Origin: Phaseolus vulgaris | Lineage: Eukaryota > Streptophyta > Magnoliopsida > Fabales > Fabaceae | DNA: 64,000 nt | NCBI RefSeq assembly: GCF_000499845.2 | Contig: NC_023749.2 | Coordinates: 9,654,013 to 9,718,012, forward strand | Reading direction: 5' to 3' | Shown here: in pieces, positions 1 to 12,990 of the stretch | How positions within the stretch are numbered: position 1 is the first letter of the stretch | Layout of the letters: each line of letters opens with the position of its first letter | Made by a program: the position numbers and the translations under genes | The notes under the pieces: model-generated | Seen by the model: only the letters and a program-made list of their open reading frames with translations | Told to the model about the DNA's origin: nothing | Databases searched by the model: none

Positions 1-1339
1 CTGAGGAACCACGCGTCGGGGAGTAAGAAGGAGAACAGGGAGGCGAAGCAGAAGGACCAACGGTCACATGGGAAGAAGAATATGAAAGAAGTATGGGTGG
101 AGAAGAAAAGACAAAAATCCTACGCTGAAGCTGTTAAAGGGGTTGTTAAGGAGAGGGGCAGTAGATAGAGTGCAACAGCATGCCCTGCCCTGGATGAAAA
201 GAAGTGTAGTTGGACAGCTCAAGGAAGGTATCTGGTTTGATCAGCTGGGAGAAAAGTTAGTGAAAGGGGGTATGAATATGGTACGTGCGAGGTACATGGG
301 GGATAACTTAGTATTGTTAACCCCAAAGGAAGGGGTGGCTATGGAAGCTCTGATCCTGCACAATAAAGATTGGTTCGATAGTGTCTTTGTCAGCACTCAA
401 ACATGGACGGAAACCATTGTAGCGGATCACAGAGTTGTGTGGACCAGGTGTTATGGTCTACCTATCTCCTTGTGGAACAAAGACTGCTTCGAAAAGGTGG
501 TGGGGGAGGAGGCATCACTGGTGTCAATTGATGTGGCTACGTTATCGTGGGAAAACCTAGAATTCGCAAGATTACAGGTACGCATTCTCCAGAGCCGCAG
601 CTGCACATGGATGAATAATATGAGGTTTAACAACTTTAAGTACAACATTGTCATGGAAGAGGAGCCCCCAACTGGGTATGGTGGAACCTGTAAATGTAGC
701 CTCTATGACTCGTCTGATAGCATTTCGTCATCAGAAACTTATGTTGAAGATTCTATGCTATCGGTCAAGAGCTGTGAGGAGGAACTCAGGCAATGGGGAG
801 GATAGTGTTCCCGGTCAAAATGAGTGGAGGACGACGGCCAGTCAGAGGCAGGTGGTAAAGTGGGAGCACATATGACAAATTTGTTTTTTAAGGTAACACA
901 TATAGGTAGCAGGGATAGCCAGGGGAAAAGTTATCCTCCTATCACGGAAGAGGAATGCATGGGTCAGACGGCTGTAGCAGACTTTGATTTAGGGGCACTC
1001 TCTGTCAAAGCCTACGCTCACGCCTGCAAAAGCAGCCATGACTTTGTTGACCTGGCCAAAGTCGTGGTGGAAATTGAATCCAATTTGGACGTTACGTTTA
1101 ACCGTTATGGGCTGGGCCAAGAAGAGATAAGGGAGGCCCAACTTGGCAAGGAGCGGGACCCCAGTCCAAGCCACGTGCAGGTTGATGCGGGTGGGTGTGG
1201 CTCAGGGCCTTTGACGGAGCCCACCTTATGTGCGAAAGGCAGCACTCATTCCACGAGTGGATTGCAGGGGGCGCGATTGGAAGAAAGCGAACAAAAGGAA
1301 GAATGTAATGCCTCCCCTGAAGATGATCATTCACTATGA
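1..1339 (+). pseudogene. L1-type LINE ORF1 (gag-like, DUF4283) fragment
   Basis: This is the remnant of the first ORF of a plant L1-type non-LTR retrotransposon, an RNA-binding gag-like protein. It runs off the left edge. Bases 1-174 read in frame 1 as a basic stretch ending with the SYAEAVKG motif typical of plant LINE ORF1. The frame then shifts to the 143-805 frame, which holds the DUF4283-like core: WFDSVF, the HRVVWTRCYGLPISLWN block, then ENLEFARLQVRI. A further shift near 800-830 leads into a polar, Gly/Ser/Glu-rich tail (824-1339). The family normally continues into a CCHC knuckle and a separate ORF2, and neither follows here. At least two frameshifts mark it as dead. Assignment to the LINE ORF1 family is firm; the exact clade is not determined. 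Confidence 0.72.
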
Positions 1340-2400
1340 TATATGGGGTTCTCTAAGGTTACAACAATGAATTATTGTGATTTGTAACATTTATTAGTGA
1401 GTATAGTCGAATGACTTAGTTATGTTTGATGAAGTCTAAGTGTGCGTTTGGATTGAGGGGTGCACCCCACATTTGTTTCAAGGGATGGAGAGGGGGAAGG
1501 TGTGTGGAAAAAAGAAGATAAAGCTTTTTTGGTGCTTCTCATGGATGAAGAGAAAGTGCAACGGGAGAAGAGAAAGCCACATAGGGCTCCTGTGCATTTA
1601 AATTTAAATGTATAAATAATAGAATTCAATTATATATTCTAATAATCTAGATTTTGATTTATTAATGAAAATACAAAATCCATTTAAATATTTAAATTCT
1701 AAAAATATAAATAATAGAATTCAATTTTAATAGAAAATAATTTAAATTACTTAATTTTATTTCAAATAAACTGTAGATATCAAAAAATATTTAATATATT
1801 CATAATAAAAATAAAAATATTAAATATATTTTTAATAAAAAATACTTATATACCTTAAAATATAAATATATTTATAATAAAAAGTATTATTAATATTAAT
1901 AATATAAATATTAAAATAATAATATTAATAATATAAATATTAAAATAATAATAATATTTGAGATTAAAATTAACATGGATGAAAATAATAATATTTTAGA
2001 TTAAAATAATAATATTAATTAACAATTTGTTAAAATGAAAAAAATTAAAAAGAATACACATTAAATTAAAAATAACATGAACAAAATTTATTAAATTTTA
2101 AAATGTGCATGATTAAAGATTTCTTTTGGTAATATTTTTAAGATGGATTTTAATTATAGTTTACTCGTTTTGGAATTCAACGCAAGAAGAAAGAAAGTGG
2201 TGAAGGGTAAGATGTTCATAATACAATTTTCAGATGAGTAGGTTACTATACTATAATATATTTTATTCTATCAAATTTATATTATTACTTAAAGATATGT
2301 ATTGAGACATAGTAATCTAAAAATAAATAATGGTTTAGGGTCTGAGTATATATACGTGAGGTTACAGATATACTAGCAATGCCGATATATGGGATCATGC
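1340..2400. other. AT-rich spacer, no gene seen
   Basis: No convincing coding region. Bases 1620-2100 are almost pure A/T. They include a 29-bp near-perfect tandem duplication starting at 1894 and 1923 (TATTAATAATATAAATATTA core). The GTGCGTTTGGATTGAGGGGT stretch near 1441 resembles ends of non-autonomous DNA elements, but no partner end was found. Confidence 0.5.
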
Positions 2401-2880
2401 TCTTAAGCATGGTAGTAGAATCGAGATACAAGTAGTGTATCGGAGAGCTGATATTATGAATCGTAAATCGTTTCGTATCGTGAATCGTAAGATTCATAAA
2501 CATTAAAAAATTTAATATATACTTAAATATATAAGATATGTATACATGCAAGATACAATAAATTATATAAATTATATATATGTATATATATATATACCAC
2601 ACAATTTCACCAAAACAACCTCCATGGTGCATACATGTTATTAAACAAATTATGTCTATCTTTTTTTATTTACTTATTTTTTAAAATCCACACTGATTCA
2701 CACAATACGGAATCGTTTCGTTTCGGGATTCAGCGATTCTTTGTGCGAATCGCATGATACAACTAAGATTCAGGGACGAAAAAGATTCTTCACACGATTC
2801 GTATCGTGGGAGGGTGAAACCGTATCGTTTCGTAAGATACGTATCGTGAATCGTAAGATACTAACTACTATGCTCTTAAG
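2400..2880. repeat. Repeat rich in ATCGTGAATCGTAAGAT-type motifs
   Basis: Variants of GTATCGTGAATCGTAAGAT and their inverse occur at 2455-2495 and repeatedly at 2705-2865 (GAATCGTTTCG, GATTCAGCGATTC, CGTATCGTTTCGTAAGATAC). The two clusters flank an AT-rich core of about 200 bp. The layout suggests an uncharacterised dispersed repeat or a non-autonomous element with degenerate subterminal repeats. No coding capacity was seen. Confidence 0.4.
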
Positions 2881-3854
2881 TACTATGTATTATCGTCGCT
2901 AAATAGACGAGTAAAGATGAGGGATGGTCTAGAGCCTTTGGACATACATTTTAACTTATATAACTTTGTTTTTCTCTCTCGCTCTATTCGTATCCCACTA
3001 AAACGTAAAAGGATAACCTCAAGTCAGACTACTGTGAGAAGACTCTTGTTTTTGTGGCCATTATATGAAGTTGTGTTTGAAGATATTCTTGGATATGTTC
3101 TATCTTCATTAGTATGCTTCAGTGTGATTTCAGTGCGATAAAGTGTGAAACAGAAAGATTGGCCATTTGCAATAAGCTTATTATAATATTAGTGGCTTTA
3201 TAATCATAATATGCTTCAAAAGAGGGCACAAAATTCTTCTGAAAGAGAAAGAATGGGCAACCCGCTGGGCGAAGGAAATGGCCTGGGTGAGGAGAGTTTT
3301 GCTTATCTGGTTTCTCATAGTCCTCAAAAACACGAAACAGAAAAAGGGGTGGTAGGAGGATGACATTTTTGAACAACTGTTGCGTGAGTATAGTGTCTGT
3401 AAGTGTGTTAATTAATTGGAAGCTCAAAATAATATCCCAAAACAATTTTAACATAGTTTTAATAGAAACTTATCATTATTTTAATATGTCGTGAATGTTT
3501 GATCGGTACGGTCATAGATGTATGTATTCACGTAAGAATTGTTCTTTGATCTCATGTTTTTGTGAAAAGGAAGCCTATAGACAAGAGAAAGAGCAGCTTG
3601 ATTTTTTTCGCATGTTTTAGTATTTGATTAGATTTTAGAGAAATTTATAGTTGAGTGAAACTGTTTTGTTATTTCTTATAAATATGATTAGATTTTGTTA
3701 TTTATTATAAATATACGAAACTATTTGTTTCAAAACTACTTTGTGGAGGTTAGTGACAAATATATTTTTAGAGTGAGTTTTATATTATAGAAAAGTTCCA
3801 TAAGGTCGGTTTCAGATTGAGTGTAGTGGTTAAATCGAGTGTGCTGAGAAAACC
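2881..3854. other. Spacer, no gene seen
   Basis: Short ORFs on both strands here have no recognisable motif. Composition is moderately AT-rich. Nothing could be assigned. Confidence 0.4.
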
Positions 3855-3947
3855 ACTTTTATAATTGACTCATGTTGTCATCATCCATTGGTAAAAGATT
3901 TTACTTTTATAATTGACTCATGTCATCATCCATTGGTAAAAGATTTT
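3855..3947. repeat. 48-bp tandem duplication
   Basis: The unit begins ACTTTTATAATTGACTCATG at 3855 and again at 3903. The second copy lacks three bases (TGT). Otherwise the copies are near-identical through CATCCATTGGTAAAAGATTTTA, so this is a fairly recent local duplication. Confidence 0.85.
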
Positions 3948-5670
3948 ATTAATGTGTCCTTTCGAAGAAGCTCACATCTATAATACTCTTCTTTATAGTT
4001 TTCTCACCACAAGTGAAGGTGAAATTTGATCATGTATAACTTTATACTAATCACAAATGAAAAAACTATGAAGTAAACTAACCATATAGATTAAGGGAAT
4101 GGATGACTAAATTTTTCTGTAAACATTTGTAGAAGAAAATAAAATATGAAATTATATTTTTAGAATCTAATAAAATTAGTTTATGTATGACTTAGAAATT
4201 GATATTTATAGATTAATATTAGAGAAAATTTTCCGATTATTTTATAAGTTAATTTTTGTTTGTGAGGATAGTTCATTTATTTTTTAGAAATTCAATCTTA
4301 CTCTAAAGAAAGGTTGAATCTAATAGAAAGAGTTACTTTTTCAAAATTCAAGAAATTAAATTTCGAATTCATGTTAAAAGAAATATTTGCATTTAATCGG
4401 AATGGTTTACGAGAGATCCGTGGGAGAGAAAAAAACTATATAAGAACTAGCATTCAACATCACATTTTATTTGGTTCACTACTAAGAATGTCATTCATCA
4501 CTATTTATTCGTTTACTAAGAAGAAGATTATTAATCACTACTAACTTGGATTGGAGATAATTATTAAATAAAAGAATAATTCATTTCTACAATGTGATCT
4601 CCAATGTAAGGGTTAAATTATCATGTTTTATTTTTAGTTTACATCGGTGTCATTGTATTTTATTATTTTTATAATCCTTTTCCAAGTTTTGTTTTAACGG
4701 AAGTCTTATTTACATTTTAATAATTTTTTATTTACACACCAATTTTTAAAAAATTTAAATATATTTTTATTATTATGATTTAGGATCATATTTAAGATTT
4801 GTTTTTTAATTTTATCATGTCAATATGGCCTAAAGTATATGTTTTAAACATTCTTTTCATTTAAATTGTAGATTACTCATTAAATATAAAAGTAATAGTA
4901 CATATTTTTATTTAAATAAAATTAAAACTAGTACAAATATTAAATTTGAACTTATTAAAATAAAAGGTATGTAAAAAAGTTGGAAAACACAATGTTACTT
5001 CTTTGTTTCGGTTGAAAAGAAAAGAAATAGAAACTGAAATTATTTGTTAGATGGTTTGATAAAAAGGAAAAGAAAAGAAAGTTAATTTGTTTTCTCATGT
5101 TTAGGCGTGTATAGAATGAAAGGAAGTAAAATAAATACCCTGATTATTGCATGATATATCTCCATTACTATTTTCGGTAAAATATATTTAAAAATACTTT
5201 GTTAGAGAAAAAAAAACTTGTATAAAAGCCTTTTTAAAGGGAAAAAACAGAAAGAAGAACACGACTCATTATTCCGTAATTTTTTAAAAAAAGGAAATTT
5301 ATTTTGAAGGAAATCGTATGACAGCTTCGGTTTATATAGAAAATGATACCTACATGAACATGCAATTCTGATTTTTTTATTTCACAAATAGTTTAAAAAT
5401 AACAAAATTGTGTAACTATGTTAATGTTGGAAAACAATCAAAATCATGCCATTCTTATCGATCATGTGTTAAAGACCATGACGTCTTTAATAAAAAAATC
5501 AATTTCTTTTATGAATAGTGAGGAACCAAAATTTTTAGGATTTTTCAGTGAAGAACCAACATTTTTTTTAAAGGATCCATAAATACTTTTACGTATAAAA
5601 TTTAAAGAGGTTCAAATTTTGAGGATCATTATAACATCCAAGTCACCCTCCTTCCACCTCTTTACACATA

Positions 5671-5674
<4 letters not shown>
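3948..5674. other. AT-rich spacer, no gene seen
   Basis: Long A/T-rich tract without conserved coding sequence. The 76-codon reading frame starting at 4314 has no family resemblance and is treated as chance. Confidence 0.45.

Positions 5675-5724
<50 letters not shown>
5675..5724. repeat. (TA)25 microsatellite
   Basis: Fifty bases of uninterrupted TA dinucleotide, visible directly. Likely length-polymorphic. Confidence 0.97.
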
Positions 5725-5728
<4 letters not shown>

Positions 5729-6374
5729 CCCATTTAAACGTAAGAGTAATAGATAGAGGTAGATTGTGATTCCAGCATTATTGCCTCCCCTGCATAGTTG
5801 GCTTATCTTTACCCATTAAATGCACTGCCACCCCTGCATATAGCATTTCTCAACCCCACCAGAATCCCAGAAAACATTTATATTAACTCACTAACACTAT
5901 TTAACACCATGTTTTTTTTGTTCTCATATCAATTTTACTAATACTTACTCCTATGTTTGCTTCAACATCTACATCTTTTTTTTTTAAAAAGAACACGTCA
6001 AATATATAAACTAAAACAAACAAGTCATATTAACTAACACATAACACTAGTTCAAATATGTTGTATAAATTCACGAGTGAAATTAAATAAAAAAAGATTT
6101 CAAAATTGTGATTCCCTCACAAATTAATAATAGAGAATAATGTATTTTAAAAAAAAGTAGATAATATTTGGCAAGTATCTTTATTATATCTGATCATGGC
6201 ATTCCACATGCTATATATATAAATGCGCACTTCTATTTACATTTTCTTGTTTTTGTATATCTTTTTTTCATATTACACCACTTGTCATATTTATAACTTT
6301 CTTCTCCCATTAGATAGCATGTAAATGTTAGGTGCTCGTAAATAATTATTCTTTCTACCATATAAAAATTGCAG
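5725..6374. other. AT-rich spacer, no gene seen
   Basis: No coding sequence or recognisable element. It precedes the tandem LTR-like units. Confidence 0.4.
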
Positions 6375-6916
6375 TGTCTTCTAGAATGACTCTATTACCA
6401 CCTAACCCATCACAATGTTAGTGTGTTCCAGAATGACTCAATCACCACCTAACCCATCACAATGTTGTTGAGTGTGAAGTCAAGACTAACTGGATTGGAC
6501 TGATTAGATACCATGTTTTAGTGAATGAGTTTAATTATTGTGTTCCCTCCATAATTTTTATTTAAGAGATCTTTTTGCGGGTAATAAAATTGTAACAAAC
6601 ATAATGAAAACTTAATTAGTTACCCGTAGACGTAGGTTGCAGATTGGCGACCGAACCACGTTAGATCTTGTGTTCCAGACATGACTTAGTCACCACCTAA
6701 CCCCATCACAATGTTGTTGAGTGTGAAGCCAAGACCAATTGGATTGGGCTGACTAGACACCATATTTTAGTGAGTGAGTTTAATTATTGTATCCCTCTAT
6801 AATCTTTATTTAAGAGATCTTTGTGCTGATAATAAAATTGTAACGAACAGAATGAAAACCTAATTAGTTGCTCGTGGACGTAGGTTACAAATTAACGACC
6901 GAATCACGTTAAATCA
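6375..6916 (+). repeat. Tandem copia-LTR-like units (partial + two ~247-bp copies)
   Basis: A 46-bp partial unit (6375-6420) is followed by two near-identical units, 6422-6668 and 6669-6916, each opening with TGTGTTCCAGAnATGACT. Each ends with CGTAGGTTGC/ACAnATT...GACCGAAnCACGTTA, which resembles the R/U5 end of many plant Ty1/copia LTRs (CGTGGACGTAGG, CCGAACCACGT). Each also contains an ATAAAATTGTAAC poly(A)-like stretch. They lie 0.8 kb upstream of a copia pol remnant on the same strand and could be its decayed 5' LTR. The LTR assignment is inference; the tandem duplication is seen directly. Confidence 0.6.
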
Positions 6917-7704
6917 TGTGTTGTTTATTTTCTGCAGTTGATTCGTGATTCGTGATTGTATATTACTTCCCGCGTGTGCGGTTTTCCCAAAGTTGTACTC
7001 ATAACACCCACTTGCCACACTTCCCTTAGAAAAACATTTCCCATGGAGCATGATATGAGTTTAATCATATAATGAATCGGGTTCAACAAGAAAAGAATAC
7101 ATTCCTTTATTGCATACTATAAAAACATTTAATATTTAATAACATTGCGTTGGAATGACTCACAGTTCCTTCTTGAAATGATAATGGTTAGTTGGATATT
7201 GTGTGAAGCAAGCCTCGGAAGCAACTTAAACCGGGCCCTGTAGTGGGAGGTGATTTTTTTGTTATTATTTCTTAATTTAGACAATCATCCAAAAAGCGTA
7301 TGTAAAGTTTGGTGTTTGGTACTCATTTTGTGAATGTTCTTGGGAACCGTTAATGGAAAGTGTCGCACTATCATTGCATCTCTATCAAAACATTGGAAAG
7401 GAACTCATTTGTCTACAAAAATTTAAGGTCACGTGTACTCATCGTTCAAACTTTACACCGTCAATCAAAATGGAAGAACAATGATACGGACAAGGACTTT
7501 TATACTTCATTCAAAATGATAAACTATGTTTTGTATCATTTTTTTTCTTGTTTAGATGGTCCCTCTCAATAAATTTTGAAACTCTAGTATTATCATTAAT
7601 TTTATTATACAATTTGAAAATAAATTTCAGCGTCATAGCACCAACAATGATAATGAATTTCTCATTAAAATAATTTTTTTTCCTCTAAAAACTTAATACT
7701 CTTA
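6917..7704. other. Spacer between LTR-like units and copia pol remnant
   Basis: No recognisable gag or integrase core. If the flanking copia pieces belong to one element, this is a heavily deleted internal region. The 70-codon frame at 7360 has no recognisable motif. Confidence 0.35.
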
Positions 7705-8900
7705 GATGTATTTGTTATCCTAACACCATTAGTTATGATAGAAAGAAGTTAGATAGTAAGGTTGAATTTTTATGGCTTTCAAGTCAGTAAAGGATATCTA
7801 TTTTTAAATTTTAAAACTCATAAGATGGATGCTTCTAAGCATATCATCTTTAACGGAAAAAAATTTCCATTTATTCCAATTTTGATGCTAGAAACCGATA
7901 ACATCCATTTACCTATCACTACCAATTATTATTGCCTTGATGATATTGTTGTCAATAACCATTATTTTATTTCTGAAAACAACATTTAGCATACTAATGG
8001 TGACACTGATATCCCTCTTAGACGACCCACTCGTGTTATGAAACCTCCTATCTACTTGGAGGATTTTCAAACTATTATGCCCTCTTCTTCTCCTACAATT
8101 ACTGACATCAAATATCTTATCAAATATTTTATATCTTATGATTTTTTATCCAATAACTTTTCCAATGTTATTGTATCCATTTCATTCAATGATGAGCCAA
8201 GAACTATGAACAAGCCTCCAAGAATGACTGATGGAATAAGGCTATGGGTAAAGAAATTGTTGTCCTTGAAGCCAACAACACTTGGACCATCATTGATCTT
8301 CCTCTATACAAGTCAACCATTGGTTGTCGATGGGTCTAATACAAGATCAAATACAGAGTACACAATATTGTTGAACAATATAAGACTCGTCTTGTTACTT
8401 AAAGACTACACTCAATTAGAGGGTCTTGACTACCTTGACACATTTGCATCAATGGCTAAACTTACTACCATTCAGTTACTTCTTACCCTAGGTGTCATCA
8501 ACAATTGGACTATCAAACAAATTGATATCAACAATATCTTTCTTCATGCAGATTTGAATGAAAAGGCTTACATGAAAAATCCACCAGAGTTAACGTCATC
8601 TCACTCTCACAAGAATCAATTTTGCAAATTTCAAAGATCCCTCTACGATTTAAAGCAAGCAGGTAGGCAATGGTATTCAAAATTACCTCAATTCTTAAAT
8701 CAATATTGTTATAAACATTGTATATCTTGTTTCTCAAACATACTAATAATTATACTACTGCTCTTTTGATGTATGTTGATATTATTCTCATTGGTAATAA
8801 TATTGAAAAAATCTTTCACATCACTTCTCTCCTTGGTCCAAATTTCCTCATCGAAAACTTGGGAGATCTCACCTACTTTCTCAATTAAGAAATAGTTAGA
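7705..8900 (+). pseudogene. Ty1/copia pol remnant (integrase C-terminus to RT)
   Basis: A badly decayed copia polyprotein. Around 7760-7890 is the integrase C-terminal signature (GYLFLNFKTHK then an FPF element). From about 8190 the copia-type reverse transcriptase (RVT_2) begins and switches frame several times. Recognisable blocks are KDYTQLEGLDYLDTFA, IKQIDINNIFLHADLNEKAY, LYDLKQAGRQWYSKL and, after another shift, MYVDIILIGNN (a YVDD box missing one Asp) and LENLGDLTYFLN-like sequence near 8860. The family uses this enzyme to copy the element's RNA. Stops and shifts exclude function. RNase H and the 3' LTR are not found downstream. Confidence 0.82.
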
Positions 8901-10120
8901 AGTAAGATTTTTAGTTTATATCACCTTTTAGGTGTTGAATAAATAAGTTTTCATGCTCTATTATTCCATTCGTTTATAGTTTTTCTCACTTCTCTTTTTC
9001 TTCATTTTATACATTATGGATTATTATCATTAAGAATCCAAATAGATCATTCCGATCATTCTTCAATGGAATGCGCCCCTTACCATGTTATTACAAAATT
9101 TACAAATTTCCCTCACTTATTTATTTTCTACCCATTCAAATAAACAGCGAATTGAAGTATATGAGTATATTAGGATTTTTTTTTTCTAAAAAATATTGGA
9201 GAAAAAATGAATTCTTTTTATAAGTTAAAATAAATTGATGCAGAAACAGTTTAAAGAAATTATACATAATAGTTTATTATGAGCTAATCTTATTTATTAA
9301 AAGTATTTATGAAACAGTTTATGAAAATAGATTCTTCATATACACTAGTGGCCAAGTTTCCAGCTTAATATGTTGCAATATATTATGAGAATGAGAGGGA
9401 AGTTCCATTTTTCTTTCTATGAAACTCATATTTACTAAGCATAATTTAAAAAAAGGAAAAATAATGTTAAAATACTTTCCAAAAACTTTTGATTTTATAT
9501 TTTCTTAATTAGTTATTTTATTATGATTAAAAAACATGTGGATTAAATACTGTGCTATTCAATTGAAGAGACCCATATCCAAAAGTGAGAAGTTAAGGAG
9601 AAATTTGGTGTGGAACCATAAATGCGAAAATATGAAATTAAAATAAAAAAATTGCTTGCAGTGAATTATTGTGCTTGGTGATTGGGGAAATAGCACAGAA
9701 AAGTTTTTGACGGCATTGGTGAAGAAAATTGTTGAATGTGTATATGATTTTTCCATGCATTCACAGTGTTTCCATGATTTGAGATTGAAGGTCATCCACA
9801 GATGCAAAGTAGCATTAAAGTGAATTAAATGGCATGTCAGAAGTAGGAGTAAAGCTGAACAACACTAAGATGAGTAAAAATGTATTATTATTATTATTTT
9901 GTTTAAAATATTTGCATTTATTTTTAAATATCTTTGTCATTGGTTGAAGTATCTATCTACTTCCCACTGCACCACCTAGCTTCTTTAATATTCTCATCTA
10001 ATTCATCTCACCTGTTCTCCACATTCACTCCAATTTTTCAAACCAACATTGAAACTCCTCCCTGCCTTCCATCTTCAAATTTTATGACGTTCTTGTCAGA
10101 AATATATGGATTTAGGATTT
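8901..10120. other. AT-rich spacer, no gene seen
   Basis: No conserved coding sequence on either strand; the short frames at 9559-9807 and 9934-10122 look like chance. Confidence 0.4.
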
Positions 10121-10345
10121 AGAATAAAATTTAAAATTGATTAAAAATAAATATATTTAATAATATACCAGTGGGTTGCAAATCCCGTCTTATTTTATGA
10201 ATCGATTTTACAAGATTGAGTTAGGTCTAAAGTCTATTTTTTATTATGATATCAAAGTCATTTAAATTCTATCCTATTGAAATTTTGTTGAACTAATTAA
10301 ATTATTCGCTATTGAACCATTATCAGATGATTTATTATATAGTCT
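10121..10345 (+). repeat. Possible TRIM/LTR remnant
   Basis: Contains a degenerate form of a legume small-LTR signature: CGTCTTATTTTATGAATCGA, then TTTTACAAGATTGAGTTAGG and TCTAAAGTC, then ATTATGATATCAAAGTCA, which resembles a decayed primer binding site (TGGTATCAGAGC type, initiator Met tRNA). No second LTR was located. The call rests on motif resemblance only. Confidence 0.35.
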
Positions 10346-10414
10346 CATACATAAATTGGCAGTTTAGATAAGTTTCGATAATAAAGAGACAATTACCTCC
10401 TGCACCATATCACT

Positions 10415-12100
10415 GCACTCGCTTCTGGGCTTAAGGTGAATTTTTTAAAAAGCAGTATTGGCGGGATGGGGTTGGATCAATGTTCGCTTCAGCATTTTGC
10501 AGCTACTCTTAACTATAAGGTGATGGTAACTCCTTTTGTCTATTTAGGGTTACCGGTAGGAGGATGCCATAAGCGTAGTGTTTTCTGGAACGGGGTGTTA
10601 GAGAGAGTTCAGGGCAAGCTGTCGAGGTGGAAAGGCAAGTGTTTGTCGATGGCTGGGAGGATCTGTTTGATTAAGTCAGTCCTCTCCTCAGTTCCGTTAT
10701 TCTTTATGTCCCTATTCAAACTGCCATCTGGGGTGGCTGACAAGTTAGTTCGGATCCAAAGAAATTTCGTTTGGGGGTGGGGTTCTGACAAAAGGAAGAT
10801 TGCTTGGGCCTCTTGGAATAAGGTTTGCGAGCCTCGGGACTACGGGGGTCTTGGAATCATTGACTTAAAGACTTTTAACCTGGCCCTGCTAGGCAAGTGG
10901 ATTTGGAGGTGGGGGTCGGCCAAGGGAGGTTTGTGAAAAGAGATTCTTGACTCTAAATATGGTGGATGGAGGAATTTGAGAGCGGAAGGTAAACCCTGCA
11001 GGGGTTCTCTTTGGTGGAGAGACTTGAAGGAGGTTTGGGCCTCGGTGGGCTGGGGTAGAAATTTTGAAGATGGGGTTGAGTGGAAAGTTGGTGATGGAGG
11101 AAATATTTCATTCTGGGAGGACAGCTGGTTGAATTGTGGTGCTCTGAAGGGAATGTTTCTGATATTATATTCGCTTAGCACGACTAAAGCTGCTAAGGTG
11201 GCCGAGTTTGGGAACTGGTTTAATGGTGTTTGGATTTGGCATTTGTGCTGGCGTAGATCCCTCTTTGACTGGGAGAAGTTGTTGGAGGAGCAGTTGAGTC
11301 AGTTGCTGCAAGGGGTGAAGATGGATGTGGGAGAGGTGGATAGCTGGGTCTGGAAGGCTGAGGGGTCTCAAAGTTTTACTGTTAACTCAGCTTATAGCAA
11401 GGTAAGGAGGGTTAGTGATGGGGAGTCCTCTCCGACCTACAGTAGGTTGTGGAGGTGTAAAGCCTTGCCTTCTGCTGTATTCTTGGCCTGAAGAGTTTTG
11501 GAAAATAAGATTGCAACTAGGGTTAATTTGGTAAGGCGCAGGATGGTGGTTGAAAACCCTGGATGTTGCTTGTGTGGAAAGGTCGATGAGTCGTCGAGTC
11601 ACTTGTTCGCCGTTTGTGACTTTGCTTGGAGGGTCTGGTGCCTTTGCTTTGAGTGGCTTGGAGTGTCGTTCGTAATCCATTTGGATCCAATGCAAAATTT
11701 TATTCAATTCAGGTTGAGTCAGGCATCTGTTTCGGTTAATGATGTTTGGGGGGGCAATTTGGGTTTGAATTGTGAGTGAAATTTGGAAGCATAGGAACTC
11801 GGTCGTCTTTAATGGAGGAGTGGCGGATGTGTTAGAAGTTTTTGCCTCAGCACAAATAAAGGTGTGGTCTTGGATTGCTGCAAAGTCCCGCGTAGTTTAT
11901 TTTTCCTATCCCTGTTGGGTTCTGGATCCTTTGGCATGTATACGACTGATTCGGTAAAGCTAGTTAGCACTTGGTTTGGTTGATCTTTTGACCGGCGGTT
12001 TTGGGTGTCGAGTTAGGAGTTAAATTGTATGTATGTTTGTAAAAGGGTTGGACCACCCCCGAAGTGATTCTCATTTATTGATATTTTTCTGGAATGTATT
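10415..12100 (+). pseudogene. 5'-truncated L1-type LINE: ORF2 C-terminus
   Basis: The 3' end of a plant LINE. It starts abruptly inside the reverse transcriptase (GLKVNF near 10430), followed by the thumb/connection region (FVYLGLPVGG, LSRWKGKCLSMAGRICLIKS, YGGLGIIDLKTFNLALLGKW). An in-frame TGA ends the frame after AKGGL (10936). The same protein resumes from 10976, and a stop at 11491 interrupts the zf-RVT region, which continues with CCLCGKVDESSSHLF and a C/H-rich knuckle (11498-11780). A final shift gives SEIWKHRNSVVFNGG (11772-11957). No poly(A) tail is obvious; the 3' UTR ends near 12100. 5' truncation is the usual outcome of target-primed integration. Several stops make it non-functional. 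Confidence 0.88.
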
Positions 12101-12990
12101 ATTTTTAATTTTGGATTTTCATTTCCAGAAGAATGTTTTCGAAAATAAAAAACTATGTTGAGTGTAAGTTAAAAATGATTGATTGTAGGAATAACTTGTC
12201 AAAGAAAGAAGGTGGATCACATCAATTACACATAAACTTAATTTATATTATATAAATAAAGGTCATTTTTATTTTATACACTAATTTTATAACAATAAAA
12301 TATAACTTGAAAGAGATATTTTTCTACTACGTGAAAAGATGAAGAATCAGTTTTCTTCATTCTTTCAAAGCTTTTGACAAAACTTATAGTAACCCAGAAA
12401 ATTCTAGTAGTTGCTAGATTCTAGCTCTTTAACACTAACACTGACTTGGGTGCAGAGGCTTTATTTATTCATACCACATATCCACGTTATGATTGAACAC
12501 AACAAGTACGATGTCAAAAGTGTGCTTTTCAACGCACCAACTTAATTTGTGGAAAAAATGTGAGTACTTTTACTATTTGTTAATGTTTCATTTTACTTAT
12601 TTTCTTGCATGAATCATGAACTTGTTTGTTGTCATCAAGAATTAGTCAAAAACAGATCAAATACTTATAAGATAATTTTGACAACAAATAACATAACTTC
12701 AATATTTGATACCCTTTTGCTAAATTAGTTATAGTCTTCAAAGCTTCATTTTCATGCAAATTAGCATCACAAATACATAATTTTTTTAAAATGAACTATG
12801 TATTTTAATTTTGTAGGTCTTACCATGTCGTGCAAACTTAATCGTTCTATTCAAAAATTTACTTTAATACTAAAATGGTTGGAACAAGTGTTTAAGTTGA
12901 CCTTATAACTCTTATAATTCACCTTATACATCAATCTATAAATATTTTTTCTATTCATTTATCTACTTGAAGTATAATTTCACTAAAAAA
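12101..12990. other. AT-rich spacer, no gene seen
   Basis: No coding signal. Tracts of A/T and simple sequence only. Confidence 0.4.

Noticed and set aside
2285..2632. 115-codon - strand ORF rich in Tyr/Ile
   Set aside because: Encoded by TATA-like simple repeats within a non-coding repeat; no family similarity.
3119..3454. 111-codon - strand ORF
   Set aside because: No recognisable domain, no promoter or splice evidence, overlapping frames open on both strands.
1..12100. One LINE spanning the ORF1 piece at the left edge and the ORF2 tail at 10.4 kb
   Set aside because: The 9 kb between them contains unrelated copia sequence and no ORF2 N-terminus or endonuclease; two separate truncated copies are more likely.
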